Shown piece after piece: positions 37,390 through 46,013 of a stretch of DNA of 64,000 bases. A program made the position numbers and the translations under genes. Below the pieces are notes generated by a model. The model saw nothing but the letters and a program-made list of their open reading frames with translations, ran no database searches and had not been told where the DNA came from. The stretch's first letter is position 1; every line of letters begins with the position of its first letter. The DNA is from an uncultured Clostridia bacterium (GTDB taxonomy: Bacteria; Bacillota; Clostridia; Oscillospirales; Oscillospiraceae): the NCBI GenBank assembly GCA_937893605.1, contig CALBGG010000139.1, positions 3,243-67,242 on the forward strand, in the 5' to 3' direction.

Positions 37390-38157
37390 TTATTTGTTGC
37401 GGTTTTCTCTGTTGAATGCCTTGACAAGCTGCTGATTTCGGTTTTCGATCTTTATTGCGGTGTCGAGACTGTCGACCGACTCCATCATGTTCAGAAGCTG
37501 CTTGCTGTAACGAAGCGCCTCCTTCGAGTAGCCGGCGAGCACTTTTGCCTTTTCCAGCGCTGCATTGTCAAGCTCAGAAAGCGGATAGCATCCGGATGCG
37601 TAGCCGAGGCTCATTGCCTCATCCGCGAGCATATATCTTCCCGTTAGCAGGATATCTCTCGCGACACCGTCACCTATAAGGCGCGGCAGCATGTATGCGC
37701 AGCCGAGGTCTCCGCAGCTCATGCTCATTTTAAGCAGCGGGCAGGAAAACCTGACGTCATATGCTATAAGGCGGATATCGGAGGCCATCGTAAGGAAGAA
37801 GCCTCCCCCGACGGCATAGCCGTGCGCGGCGGTAATAACTACCTGCTTTGCCTCGTGCACCAGGACGATGAGCTCTCTGAGCTCTTCCTGAAACGCGTAG
37901 GACTTTGCGACACTGTCGCGGTCGCCCTCGCCGGGGAAGAGGCTCATGAAGTCCGCTCCCGTACAGAAGGCTCTCTCGCCCTCGCCGCGGATGATGAGCA
38001 CCTTCGTCTCATCATCCGCTTTGAGGAGTCGGAAGAAGTGCAGCATATCGTCAAAAGCCTCGCGTGACCACGAGTTGAGCTTTTCCGGCCGGATGAAGCT
38101 CATCACGGCTATTCCCGGCTCGGGAAGCTCTACACGTATATGCTCATAATCATACAT
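37390..38157 (-). CDS. Crotonase-fold protein lacking both hydratase glutamates
   Basis: A 255-residue enoyl-CoA hydratase/isomerase-family protein with the oxyanion-hole motifs CTGADFMSL and AHGYAVGGG. At the two positions that hold catalytic Glu in standard hydratases it has Phe (GGGFFLTMASD, about 119) and Leu (CPLLKM, about 142). An Asp follows in SCGDLGCAY. A classic hydration is therefore doubtful. Isomerisation, hydrolysis or another crotonase reaction is possible. The start is 7 bases after the transporter stop with no good ribosome site, so translation is probably coupled. Confidence 0.88.
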   Translation of the reverse strand: MYDYEHIRVELPEPGIAVMSFIRPEKLNSWSREAFDDMLHFFRLLKADDETKVLIIRGEGERAFCTGADFMSLFPGEGDRDSVAKSYAFQEELRELIVLVHEAKQVVITAAHGYAVGGGFFLTMASDIRLIAYDVRFSCPLLKMSMSCGDLGCAYMLPRLIGDGVARDILLTGRYMLADEAMSLGYASGCYPLSELDNAALEKAKVLAGYSKEALRYSKQLLNMMESVDSLDTAIKIENRNQQLVKAFNRENRNK

Positions 38158-38164
38158 ACGCTGA

Positions 38165-39559
38165 TTACAGAAGGCCGAGCGCCATCCAGAGAGGTACGCT
38201 GCAGGTCATTGCGATGAGGTTAATTACGCAGTACGCATACGATCCCTTGGAAGCGGTCGCGAAATCGAGGGAGGGGTCGCACATCTTGATAAGGCCTGCC
38301 GATGCCGGGTTCTGGTAAGCAACGTTCCAGCAGGTACCGGATACCCAGGAGGTGAATACGAGAACAAAGATGTTGATGCCGTGTGCCTCAAGCAGCGAGC
38401 CGAAGATGGCTATCATTACTGCCATGCTGCAGGACTGGGAAACAATGACGAAGCGGAGCAAATAGGTGATGATGCACAGGCAGGGAATAAATATCCATGG
38501 ACTGCTCATGATGGGTGCAAGGATGGGTCCGAGAATGCCTGCCAGCCAGGTGCTGACACCGAGAGATGCCATGAGACCGGCAACGGAGAGAACTCCGCCG
38601 ACGAAGATGGTGATGGTCCACATGCCCTTTGCACCGACCTCGGGAGGAGTAATCAGGCCGCATGCAATGAATGCAACGTCCGCGAGGATAGCGATCATGC
38701 CTGCATCTATCTTGTGGGTGGACTGGGTTAGCCAAAGAACAAGGGCTGCAAGAACGATGATAATGCCCTGCTTCTCTTTGGTACTGAGCTTGCCGAGAGC
38801 CTTATAGGACTCCTTGATGAATTCAACGTTTGCAGTCTTCTGAGTGTCTGTAGGCTTGCAGAAAACGAGGCAGAATACATAAACGAGCACTATGCAGACT
38901 ACATACCATACGCATGCGCGGACGAACCACTGCCCCCAAGAAACACTTTCGCCGACGAAGCCGAGCATAAGTGCAACATAAACGGAGCCGGATACAAAAG
39001 CCATGCCGAGCTGGTTCGTGCCCATGAAGTTTGCAAACCAAAGGCCGAGGGACTGCTTGGAGTTACGCTCCGCACCGGAGGCCTCGCATACCTGATTGAC
39101 GAACGGAGCCATCATAGAGGTCTTTGCTGTGGAGGACGGAATAATGGGGCTCATGATAACGCCGGAAAGAAGCATTGCGGTGACCTGCCCCGCGTAGGTT
39201 CCGGGGAAGCGGGTCAGCACCCACAGAGCAAGGCGCTTCATGAATCCGCTGTTGTTAATGCCTATAGACATGATAAACACGCCGATGCACAGCCATACTG
39301 TGCTGGATGCAAAGTTTGAAGTAACCTCCGCAACGGTCGCAACTTTAAGCGCTACGAGCACTGCCATTGTGCATAGCACTGCCGCCCAGTCGGGAACGGC
39401 ACGGGAAATGATAAGTACAAGCATGAATACGAAGCAGCCGAGATACTGCCACGCCGCGCGGCTCATCGCCTCGGTCTCCGCGGGGAGATAGGCTATGAGC
39501 ACCAGTGCCGCGATCGCGAGCACAAATCCAAGAAGCGTTCTTTTTGTGTTCTTTGACAT
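38165..39559 (-). CDS. DASS/SLC13-family carboxylate transporter
   Basis: A 464-residue membrane protein with about 11-12 hydrophobic segments. It carries the family signatures SPIIPSSTAKTSMMAPFVNQV in the first half and a matching conserved loop (RFVIVSQSCSMAVMI) in the second. These transporters are sodium-coupled importers or exchangers of di- and monocarboxylates. Lying between the ligase and crotonase genes, it probably imports the acid substrate or exports its product. This contrasts with the betaine-type CaiT of enterobacterial carnitine operons. AGAGGAG precedes the ATG. Confidence 0.88.
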   Translation of the reverse strand: MSKNTKRTLLGFVLAIAALVLIAYLPAETEAMSRAAWQYLGCFVFMLVLIISRAVPDWAAVLCTMAVLVALKVATVAEVTSNFASSTVWLCIGVFIMSIGINNSGFMKRLALWVLTRFPGTYAGQVTAMLLSGVIMSPIIPSSTAKTSMMAPFVNQVCEASGAERNSKQSLGLWFANFMGTNQLGMAFVSGSVYVALMLGFVGESVSWGQWFVRACVWYVVCIVLVYVFCLVFCKPTDTQKTANVEFIKESYKALGKLSTKEKQGIIIVLAALVLWLTQSTHKIDAGMIAILADVAFIACGLITPPEVGAKGMWTITIFVGGVLSVAGLMASLGVSTWLAGILGPILAPIMSSPWIFIPCLCIITYLLRFVIVSQSCSMAVMIAIFGSLLEAHGINIFVLVFTSWVSGTCWNVAYQNPASAGLIKMCDPSLDFATASKGSYAYCVINLIAMTCSVPLWMALGLL

Positions 39560-39624
39560 TTTAATCTTCTCCTCTGTTTTGTTTATTTATTAATTAACAT
39601 TAGCAGGTTAATTAAATCCTTCTG

Positions 39625-41298
39625 TCACTTCTTTTGATCAGCAAATGCATGCTCAAGATACATCTTTTTGACCATTTTTCTGTCGGGCTTGCGGTTTTTT
39701 GTCTTCGGGAGCATGTCCATAACGTAATACTCCTTCGGTACCTTGAAGCGTGAGAGCTTTTCACGGCATACACGCTCGATTTCTTCAAGATCGACTGTCT
39801 TTCCGGGAATTGGCTGGACGAATATTGCCGGTACCTCGCCGCGGCGCTCGTTTGGAATGCCGATGGCTATTGCATCCGCAACGTTCTCTGCCGTTATGGC
39901 AACGGCTTCAAGTTCACTTGGAAAAACATTGAATCCACCGGTTATAATAAGATCCTTCTTTCTGTCACAGATTATAAGGAAACCATCCTCATCCATGCGG
40001 CCGATATCTCCAGTGTAGAGCCAGCCGTTACGCAGCATTTTCGCCGTTTCCTCGGGGTTATTCCAATATTCGTGCATGACGCACTCGCCGCGGCAGATTA
40101 TCTCACCTGGCTTCCCATCCTCGACGACCTCCGTGCCGGTCTCCTGATCGACAATGAGGTATTCAATGTTGGGGTTTACAACGCCGACAGTTCCTACCCT
40201 GCGGTGGTCATGACCATTTATAGTTATGGTGTTGACCGTTTCGGTCATGCCATAGCCTTCCGTTATAACCGCGCCAGTGATATCTTCCACTCGTTTAATT
40301 ACATCAACCGGCAGCGGCGCCGAGCCACAGGTTATGACCTTCAGCGAGCTTATATCATACTTCTGATATTCCTCATGCGTGGCGATTAGCTTCATCCACA
40401 GTGGAACCGAGGGCCACACCGTGGGACGGTATTTTTCGATGACCTGAAGAATCTCCTCGAGACTTTCGGCAAAGAATATAGTGCCGCCCATTGTGAGGTT
40501 CACAACGACGCCCTGACCGAATCCGAATGCGTGAGACATTCCCAGCGCAATGATGACCATATAATTCTCATAGTCATTATCGTTGAGGAAAGGTCTGAAA
40601 TACTGCACCTGCGCCATTGCTTTTGCGACAAAGGCGTGGTTTGTCTGACAGCAGCCCTTTAAAACGCCGGTCGTTCCGCCGGTGTACTGCAATATTGCGA
40701 TATCCTCGGAGGATATCTTTATATCGGGTTCGGATGTGTCATCCGAGACAATGCTCTCCCACTCGCTTAGCTCATCCCACTGGTTCTCCTTTTCGAGAGT
40801 GGGGCAGAATACCATTTGCTCGACTCCCGCTTTGTCGGTATTGAGCGCCTTAACGACAGCTTCCGCGCCTTCGGAGTCGGTGATAACCATTTTCGGTGTG
40901 CAGTCTTTTATTCTACGGATGATCTCATCTGCGGTAGAGCGGGGATTGGTGTTCACCATTATGATGCCCGTTTTGAAGCAGGCATGTGCCAATGCAACGA
41001 ACTCAAAGCCGTTGGAAACGTAGGTTATGACCCTGTCGCCCTTTTTAAGTCCATTTGCAAGAAAGCCGTTTGCGAGCCTTGCTGCAAGAATATTGCACTC
41101 GGCATAGCTCATTTTCGCGCCTCGGCTGATAACATAGGTTTTGTCCGGGTGTTCGCTTACTCTTTTGAGGAACAGCTCTTTGCAGGAGACATCGGGTATG
41201 GGGAAATTGTAGACTACACAGGGGTCCTTGATCTTATCCCACTTTTTCCTGTATCGGACCAGTGCATCCTCGAAGCATTTGTTTTGCAGCTGATTCAT
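39625..41298 (-). CDS. AMP-forming acyl-CoA ligase (ANL superfamily)
   Basis: A 557-residue enzyme that activates a carboxylate with ATP and CoA. The P-loop-like A3 motif is YTGGTTGVLKG (about 210), EGYGMTE is near 349, the A7 motif GWLYTGDIG and A8 segment DRKKDLIITGGFNVFP are intact. The C-terminal catalytic region reads PKTKNRKPDRKMVKK, so the Lys context departs from the usual SGKI. It resembles medium-chain or aromatic acid ligases; substrate not determinable. It supplies CoA thioesters to prime the CoA-transferases downstream. Confidence 0.92.
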   Translation of the reverse strand: MNQLQNKCFEDALVRYRKKWDKIKDPCVVYNFPIPDVSCKELFLKRVSEHPDKTYVISRGAKMSYAECNILAARLANGFLANGLKKGDRVITYVSNGFEFVALAHACFKTGIIMVNTNPRSTADEIIRRIKDCTPKMVITDSEGAEAVVKALNTDKAGVEQMVFCPTLEKENQWDELSEWESIVSDDTSEPDIKISSEDIAILQYTGGTTGVLKGCCQTNHAFVAKAMAQVQYFRPFLNDNDYENYMVIIALGMSHAFGFGQGVVVNLTMGGTIFFAESLEEILQVIEKYRPTVWPSVPLWMKLIATHEEYQKYDISSLKVITCGSAPLPVDVIKRVEDITGAVITEGYGMTETVNTITINGHDHRRVGTVGVVNPNIEYLIVDQETGTEVVEDGKPGEIICRGECVMHEYWNNPEETAKMLRNGWLYTGDIGRMDEDGFLIICDRKKDLIITGGFNVFPSELEAVAITAENVADAIAIGIPNERRGEVPAIFVQPIPGKTVDLEEIERVCREKLSRFKVPKEYYVMDMLPKTKNRKPDRKMVKKMYLEHAFADQKK

Positions 41299-41455
41299 TT
41301 TCTCATAATCCTCTATGCTTTTAAGCTTTTCTTCCTTCCCTGACCCTCCGCGCCTGAACCGCCGGGAGAAAACCCGGCAGCCCAGGGAGAATAGGGGGAG
41401 GAGAACACTTGAACCGGCTTTTACGCGGCGCTGCGCCGCGCCGGATCAGGCTGAT

Positions 41456-43489
41456 TTATATACTTGCGGCCAGTTTGTAGGCAGATTCGACCGCATCCGG
41501 GATTCTTGCCACCTTTACAGCGTCGCCGATACAGTCAACGTTCTTGACCTTGCCGACGAGTTGCTCATACATATCATTATTGGGCTTTGCGCCTGCTGCT
41601 ATAACGACGGTATCTGCCGGCAGAGTCTGGCGGCCTTCCGCATTTTCAACAACGACGCCTTCCTTGGTTATCTCGATGACCTTTGTCTCCTTGAGCATCT
41701 TGGTGCCCAGCTGCTTGGTACGCGCAATTATCGACCAGCGGCTGCCGGGGTTAATGTCGGGAGCAAACTTCTTGCCCATCTCGACGATCGCAACATTGTA
41801 AACGCCGTGGTTGAGCAACTGTTGGAGCTTCTCGTAGGGCTCGGTCTTGTATATCATCATGAATCTTAACTCATCGGCCGTGAGGGTACCGATCTCGCCG
41901 ATGTACATTGCGACCTCGACGCCGACATCGCCGCCGCCGACGACAACCACGTTTTTGCCGAGCTCAGCCTTGCCTTCAAATACATCCCATGCATGAACGA
42001 CAGGAACACTGGGATCTCTTGGGATCGGAGGAATGGTAGCCTTGGAGCCGCATGCGAGAACGACGCGGTCATAATCCTTGGCGGCTGCGATTATATCCTC
42101 TGCGGTTGCTTCCTTGTTGAGAATTATCTCAACTCCCAGCTCGCGGCAGGTACGCTCGAGCCACTGGCCAAAATAGCGGATATCATAGCGGCGAGGAGGA
42201 GTTGCGGCAAACAACGAAAGGCCGATGGTTCGGTTGCGTTTTTCCCAAATGGTGACCTTGTGGCCGCGCAGAGCTGCGACACGGGCAAACTCCATACCGG
42301 CAGGGCCTGCACCGATGACGAGGATTTTCTCGAGATGCTCACTCTTCTTCTCTGTAGGCATTAGGCCGTTTTCATCCTCCAGCTCCTCCTCACGGTTGCA
42401 CTCGTAGTTCCCGATGCATCCGATGGGCTTGCTGATCATTGCCATGTCCAGGCATTTGGCGTTGCAGCCGACGCAGGGGCGGATATCTGAAGCCTTGCCT
42501 GCTATCGCCTTGTTGACGACGTCGGGGTCAGCCAGGAAGGGGCGCCCCATTACGATTGCGTCGAAATCGCCGCGATCGACGAGCTCCTCTGCCTTTTCTA
42601 TGTTCATACGCATGCCCTGTGCGACGGGAGCCTTGACGCGCGCTTTGATCTGGCGGCCGAGATATGCCCATGCGCCGTGGGGAACTTCCATGGTGATTAG
42701 GGGAACAGCCGATTCATGCCAGCCCGCAGTGATAGAGAAGCCGTCGACATAGCCGGTTTTGTCCAGCAGCTCGCAAATCTCTGCGATATCGTCGCCGTTG
42801 CAGCCGCCGTCCATGAAGTCACTGCCGCTTACGCGCAAAGAAATGGGATAGTCGGGGCCGACCGCCGCACGCATACCCTCGAGAGTCTCGACCATGAAGC
42901 GGCAGCGGTTCTCAAGCGATCCGCCATACTCGTCGGTGCGGTGGTTTGTAAGCGGAGAGAAAAACTGGCCGTACAGATAGCCTGAGTTGGTCTCGATCTC
43001 AATACCGTCAAATCCGGCCTTCTTGGCAATAACTGCGGCGTCTGCCTGCCACTGCACGAATTCCTTGATTTCCTCAACGGTGAGCTCCTTAGGCATCTCA
43101 AAGTGAGTGAATCTGCCGGGTATGGGGGACGGAGCAACAGCCTGCTCGCCTTGAATGCTGGCACGGCTTGCGCATCTGCCGCGATGCATAAGCTGCGCAA
43201 AAACCTTGCTGCCACTCACGTGAATGACATCTGTAAGCTTCTTGAGCGAAGGGATATATTTTTCATCGGTGAGCATTGCGCCGTGGTTGGGATTATAACG
43301 AACCTTGTCCCACTGCATATTTGCAAAGATGATCAGCCCCACTCCTCCCAATGCGCGGCGTCTGTAAAATTCCACAACATCATCCATTATGAAGCCGTCG
43401 ACAGTGTGTCCTATGCTCATAGGCGACATGATCACCCTGTTTTTAAGCTCAAGCTTGTTGACCTTAAAAGGCGTGTAAAGTCTTTTCAT
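41456..43489 (-). CDS. Old-yellow-enzyme/Fe-S flavoprotein (2,4-dienoyl-CoA reductase / BaiCD-BaiH type)
   Basis: A 677-residue enoate reductase. Residues 1-340 form the FMN TIM barrel (KVNKLELKNRVIMSPMS at the start). The [4Fe-4S] motif C-x2-C-x3-C-x11-C follows (CVGCNAKC... about 345-362). FAD- and NAD(P)-binding domains then occur with VIGAGPAGMEFA and VVVVGGGDVGVEVAM. Family members reduce conjugated C=C bonds of dienoyl-CoA, 2-enoates or bile-acid intermediates with NAD(P)H. The ATG at 43489 follows GAGGAGG. It is the first gene after the sigma-54 promoter. Confidence 0.93.
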   Translation of the reverse strand: MKRLYTPFKVNKLELKNRVIMSPMSIGHTVDGFIMDDVVEFYRRRALGGVGLIIFANMQWDKVRYNPNHGAMLTDEKYIPSLKKLTDVIHVSGSKVFAQLMHRGRCASRASIQGEQAVAPSPIPGRFTHFEMPKELTVEEIKEFVQWQADAAVIAKKAGFDGIEIETNSGYLYGQFFSPLTNHRTDEYGGSLENRCRFMVETLEGMRAAVGPDYPISLRVSGSDFMDGGCNGDDIAEICELLDKTGYVDGFSITAGWHESAVPLITMEVPHGAWAYLGRQIKARVKAPVAQGMRMNIEKAEELVDRGDFDAIVMGRPFLADPDVVNKAIAGKASDIRPCVGCNAKCLDMAMISKPIGCIGNYECNREEELEDENGLMPTEKKSEHLEKILVIGAGPAGMEFARVAALRGHKVTIWEKRNRTIGLSLFAATPPRRYDIRYFGQWLERTCRELGVEIILNKEATAEDIIAAAKDYDRVVLACGSKATIPPIPRDPSVPVVHAWDVFEGKAELGKNVVVVGGGDVGVEVAMYIGEIGTLTADELRFMMIYKTEPYEKLQQLLNHGVYNVAIVEMGKKFAPDINPGSRWSIIARTKQLGTKMLKETKVIEITKEGVVVENAEGRQTLPADTVVIAAGAKPNNDMYEQLVGKVKNVDCIGDAVKVARIPDAVESAYKLAASI

Positions 43490-43584
43490 GATAACCTCCT
43501 CAATTGATAACCGGAGCTCAGCATCGATTATCCCGGCCGGGGAACTGATTGTGCCGGTTATTTTTTGTGACACCCTTATTTAAT

Positions 43585-43599
43585 GCAAACGCCGTGCCA
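43585..43599 (-). promoter_or_regulatory. Full-consensus sigma-54 (-24/-12) promoter
   Basis: On the minus strand TGGCAC-GGCGT-TTGC, an exact match to TGGCAC-N5-TTGC, about 96 bases before the start codon of the enoate reductase gene. Transcription would begin near 43573. It is the only site of this quality I noticed, and it lies between the operon and the intact sigma-54 activator gene. Confidence 0.88.
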
Positions 43600-43658
43600 A
43601 GTCTGTTAAAAAATTATTTTATTTTATAATTCTGTCCGTCATTACACTTTTCAAAACA

Positions 43659-43665
43659 TGTATCA
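43659..43665. promoter_or_regulatory. Candidate activator half-site near sigma-54 promoter
   Basis: TGTATCA lies about 75 bases upstream of the -12 element. The same heptamer occurs at 45761-45767 and 45799-45805, and TGTATCG forms half of a perfect palindrome at 45833-45849, all upstream of the activator's own gene. The repetition suggests a binding site, though short. Confidence 0.35.
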
Positions 43666-43672
43666 ATCCAAA

Positions 43673-43711
43673 AAGAGCCAACAGTCTGCTCTCGGCAGGC
43701 AGTTGGCTCTT
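43673..43711 (-). terminator. Terminator of the sigma-54 activator gene
   Basis: On the minus strand AAGAGCCAAC pairs with GTTGGCTCTT over a 19-base loop, followed by TTTTT. It lies about 20 bases after the activator stop codon and upstream of the sigma-54 promoter. Confidence 0.8.
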
Positions 43712-43732
43712 GCTGACTATTATTTGCTCCTG

Positions 43733-45685
43733 TTATTTGTTATCATTAAGGTCTTTTGCGGCATTGAGTATCCTATACAGTGTCGAGCGTGAGACTCCCA
43801 GCTCCTGCGCAACCTTAGATTTGTTGCCCTTAAATTCTACCATGAGTTTTTTTGCCATTTCAAGGCGCTGCTTTGTGAAGAAATCGCTGATCATGCGGAG
43901 CTCCGTTCCCTCGGACTCGGAGGCGGTCTCCTGCGCGGCGGGTTTGAGCTTGCTTATGCCCTGCGGCAGATCCTCAAGCTCAATATTGGCTCCGCTGCAT
44001 ACGATGGCACTGTATTCCATGCAGTTACGCAGCTCGCGCACATTGCCAGGCCAGCTGTACTCAGCCATGGCGATGGTCGCCGCGGCGCTTATTCCGCGAA
44101 TGTTCTTCCCGTTTTCAAACGCAAAGCGCTCAAGGAAGTACTCTGCAAGCTCCTTTATGTCCTCCCTGCGTCGCCTGAGCGGTATCATGGTGAGGTTTAT
44201 TACATTCAAACGATAGTACAGATCGGCTCTGAACGTTCCGTCGGCGATGCATTTTGTGAGGTCTTTGTTTGTAGCTGTAATTATTCGCACATCAACGCTT
44301 ATCGGTTTTGTGGCACCGATGCGGGTGATGCAGTTTTCCTCCAGTGCGCGCAGCAGAACGCTCTGCATTTCAACGGGCATTTCGCCTATCTCGTCGAGAA
44401 ACAGCGTGCCGCCGTCGGCAAGCTCAAACTTGCCCTTTGCTCCGGTTCGATTGGCACCCGTGAATGAGCCTCCTACATAACCGAAAAGCTCGCTTCCGAT
44501 GAGTTCCCGCGGTATGGCAGCACAGTTTACGGCAACAAATGGCTTATCCTTTCGCTGGCTCGTACAGTGTATAGCGTTCGCAAAAAGCTCCTTTCCGGTT
44601 CCCGATTCGCCCTGAATTAGTATTGGACTTGAGGTAGTTGATATCTGCTCGGAAAAACGCTTGAGCTGCACAAAATTATCCGAAACGCCGATAAGATCGT
44701 CAAAGGTGTAGCGTGCGAAGTTGCCGTTAGCAGGCTTTTCCTCTTTTTTTGTTTTGCCTTTATATATGGTAATAAGGGTTCCGAATTGACGTGAATTCGC
44801 ATTTATCGGACTGCAATCCGCAAAATACTGCTCGCGTAATCCGCTTCCCCGAACAAGCTCCAACGGCTTGCCGACCACCTTTTTGCCCTCAGCGATCTTC
44901 GACACGAGAGACACCATCTCCGGGCAGATATCGCTCAAGAAACTGTTTATAGTCTCCTTCGGGTGATAGTTGTAAAAATCATAAAATATGTCGTTTGCAA
45001 AGGTTATCGAGCAGCTGTTATCGACCATAATAACGATGTCGTTCGTACTGCTGCGGCTATACTCATTGCGCTGCATAATATCGCGCATTATGACGTCCTT
45101 CGTAACGTGGCCGGTGGTTATAATGGTCTCGGTCGATTCAAGGAGCTTGAAGAGATTGTATATGCGCTCATCAAAATTTTCCTTATAGGTGATTATCATA
45201 ATAAAGCCGTTCCTGCCATATTTACCCTTGATTCTGAAAGCAAAAGTGACATATGGCTTGAGTGCATCAAGATAGTGTTCGTCTCCGACAACCCACGCGC
45301 TTTCGGGACTTCTTGCTGCCATTACCGCAGCGTTAGTTCCCGCACAGTTTTCACCGAGATTACCGCCGAGCTTAATATTCTTGGCAGAAAGCTCATCCTT
45401 GAGCTTTTTATCGCCGTAACGGCCGAAAATATCCAAATTTTCATACAAATACAGCAAAACAGCGTTATTTGCTGCCAGCGTATCGGCAGTTGCCTGATAG
45501 TATTCCGGAGTGCTTTTTCTCATGAGGTGAACATGACCCGTGACATGTTTTTTGCACCGTTCCCTGTCCCCTTCGGTGACTTCGGGCAAAGCCCATGTAT
45601 GCGAGTCAAGTCCGTTTTGTTCGCACATATACCTTGAGCTTTCAAGCATGCTCATATACTCTTTTCCGCGGTTCAAAAAATCCAT
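43733..45685 (-). CDS. Sigma-54-dependent transcriptional activator (AcoR-type)
   Basis: A 650-residue enhancer-binding protein. A GAF-like sensor region (about 30-190), a PAS domain (about 220-310), an AAA+ domain with intact Walker A GESGTGKE near 360, the sigma-54-contacting loop GSFTGA near 405 and Walker B FLDEIGEM. A Fis-type helix-turn-helix closes the protein (NKSKVAQELGVSRSTLYRIL). ATG at 45685 is chosen because AGGCGGTG precedes it; an upstream TTG lies within the promoter. It is the likely activator of the promoter at 43585-43599 and shares architecture with the degenerate regulator at 25910. Confidence 0.92.
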   Translation of the reverse strand: MDFLNRGKEYMSMLESSRYMCEQNGLDSHTWALPEVTEGDRERCKKHVTGHVHLMRKSTPEYYQATADTLAANNAVLLYLYENLDIFGRYGDKKLKDELSAKNIKLGGNLGENCAGTNAAVMAARSPESAWVVGDEHYLDALKPYVTFAFRIKGKYGRNGFIMIITYKENFDERIYNLFKLLESTETIITTGHVTKDVIMRDIMQRNEYSRSSTNDIVIMVDNSCSITFANDIFYDFYNYHPKETINSFLSDICPEMVSLVSKIAEGKKVVGKPLELVRGSGLREQYFADCSPINANSRQFGTLITIYKGKTKKEEKPANGNFARYTFDDLIGVSDNFVQLKRFSEQISTTSSPILIQGESGTGKELFANAIHCTSQRKDKPFVAVNCAAIPRELIGSELFGYVGGSFTGANRTGAKGKFELADGGTLFLDEIGEMPVEMQSVLLRALEENCITRIGATKPISVDVRIITATNKDLTKCIADGTFRADLYYRLNVINLTMIPLRRRREDIKELAEYFLERFAFENGKNIRGISAAATIAMAEYSWPGNVRELRNCMEYSAIVCSGANIELEDLPQGISKLKPAAQETASESEGTELRMISDFFTKQRLEMAKKLMVEFKGNKSKVAQELGVSRSTLYRILNAAKDLNDNK

Positions 45686-45758
45686 ACTCACACCGCCTTT
45701 CCTCCTCGCAAAATTTTTGCGATATACAAAAATTAATCTTTTAACGCCTACGTGGTTT

Positions 45759-45787
45759 ATTGTATCACTAAGTGCATTGTGTGTCAA
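45759..45787 (-). promoter_or_regulatory. Sigma-A promoter of the activator gene
   Basis: Minus-strand TTGACA (45782-45787), a 17-base spacer and TACAAT (45759-45764). One TGTATCA motif overlaps the -10 region, so autorepression is possible. Confidence 0.75.
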
Positions 45788-45832
45788 ATTGTTAAAAGTG
45801 TATCATCCTTGGTCAGCTCGTATGATGCAATA

Positions 45833-45849
45833 TGTATCGTTACGATACA
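45833..45849. promoter_or_regulatory. Perfect 17-base palindrome between activator gene and rpoN
   Basis: TGTATCGT-T-ACGATACA is a perfect palindrome with one central base. It lies between the divergent promoters of the activator and rpoN. It is the best candidate for a binding site of the activator; inference. Confidence 0.5.
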
Positions 45850-45889
45850 CATTCATATTTTTAGCACGTGTAAGTTTATATTTTAGGGC

Positions 45890-45918
45890 TTGATTTTGTT
45901 CAGTTGTTTTGATAGTAT
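45890..45918 (+). promoter_or_regulatory. Sigma-A promoter of rpoN
   Basis: TTGATT (45890-45895), a 17-base spacer and TAGTAT (45913-45918). The leader before the rpoN start codon would be about 90 bases. Confidence 0.6.
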
Positions 45919-46013
45919 CATTAGAAGTGAGAAAAGTGTTTCAAATCGTCAAAATGTAAACCAATTCAATTAACCGGTCTTTTGAGGTATTTATCCTCGC
46001 GTTTTGTAAAGTC

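Noticed and set aside
41299..41455. Two GC-rich palindromes between the enoate reductase and ligase genes as possible terminators
   Set aside because: Neither is followed by a T-run on the minus strand. They may be structural, but are not supported as terminators.
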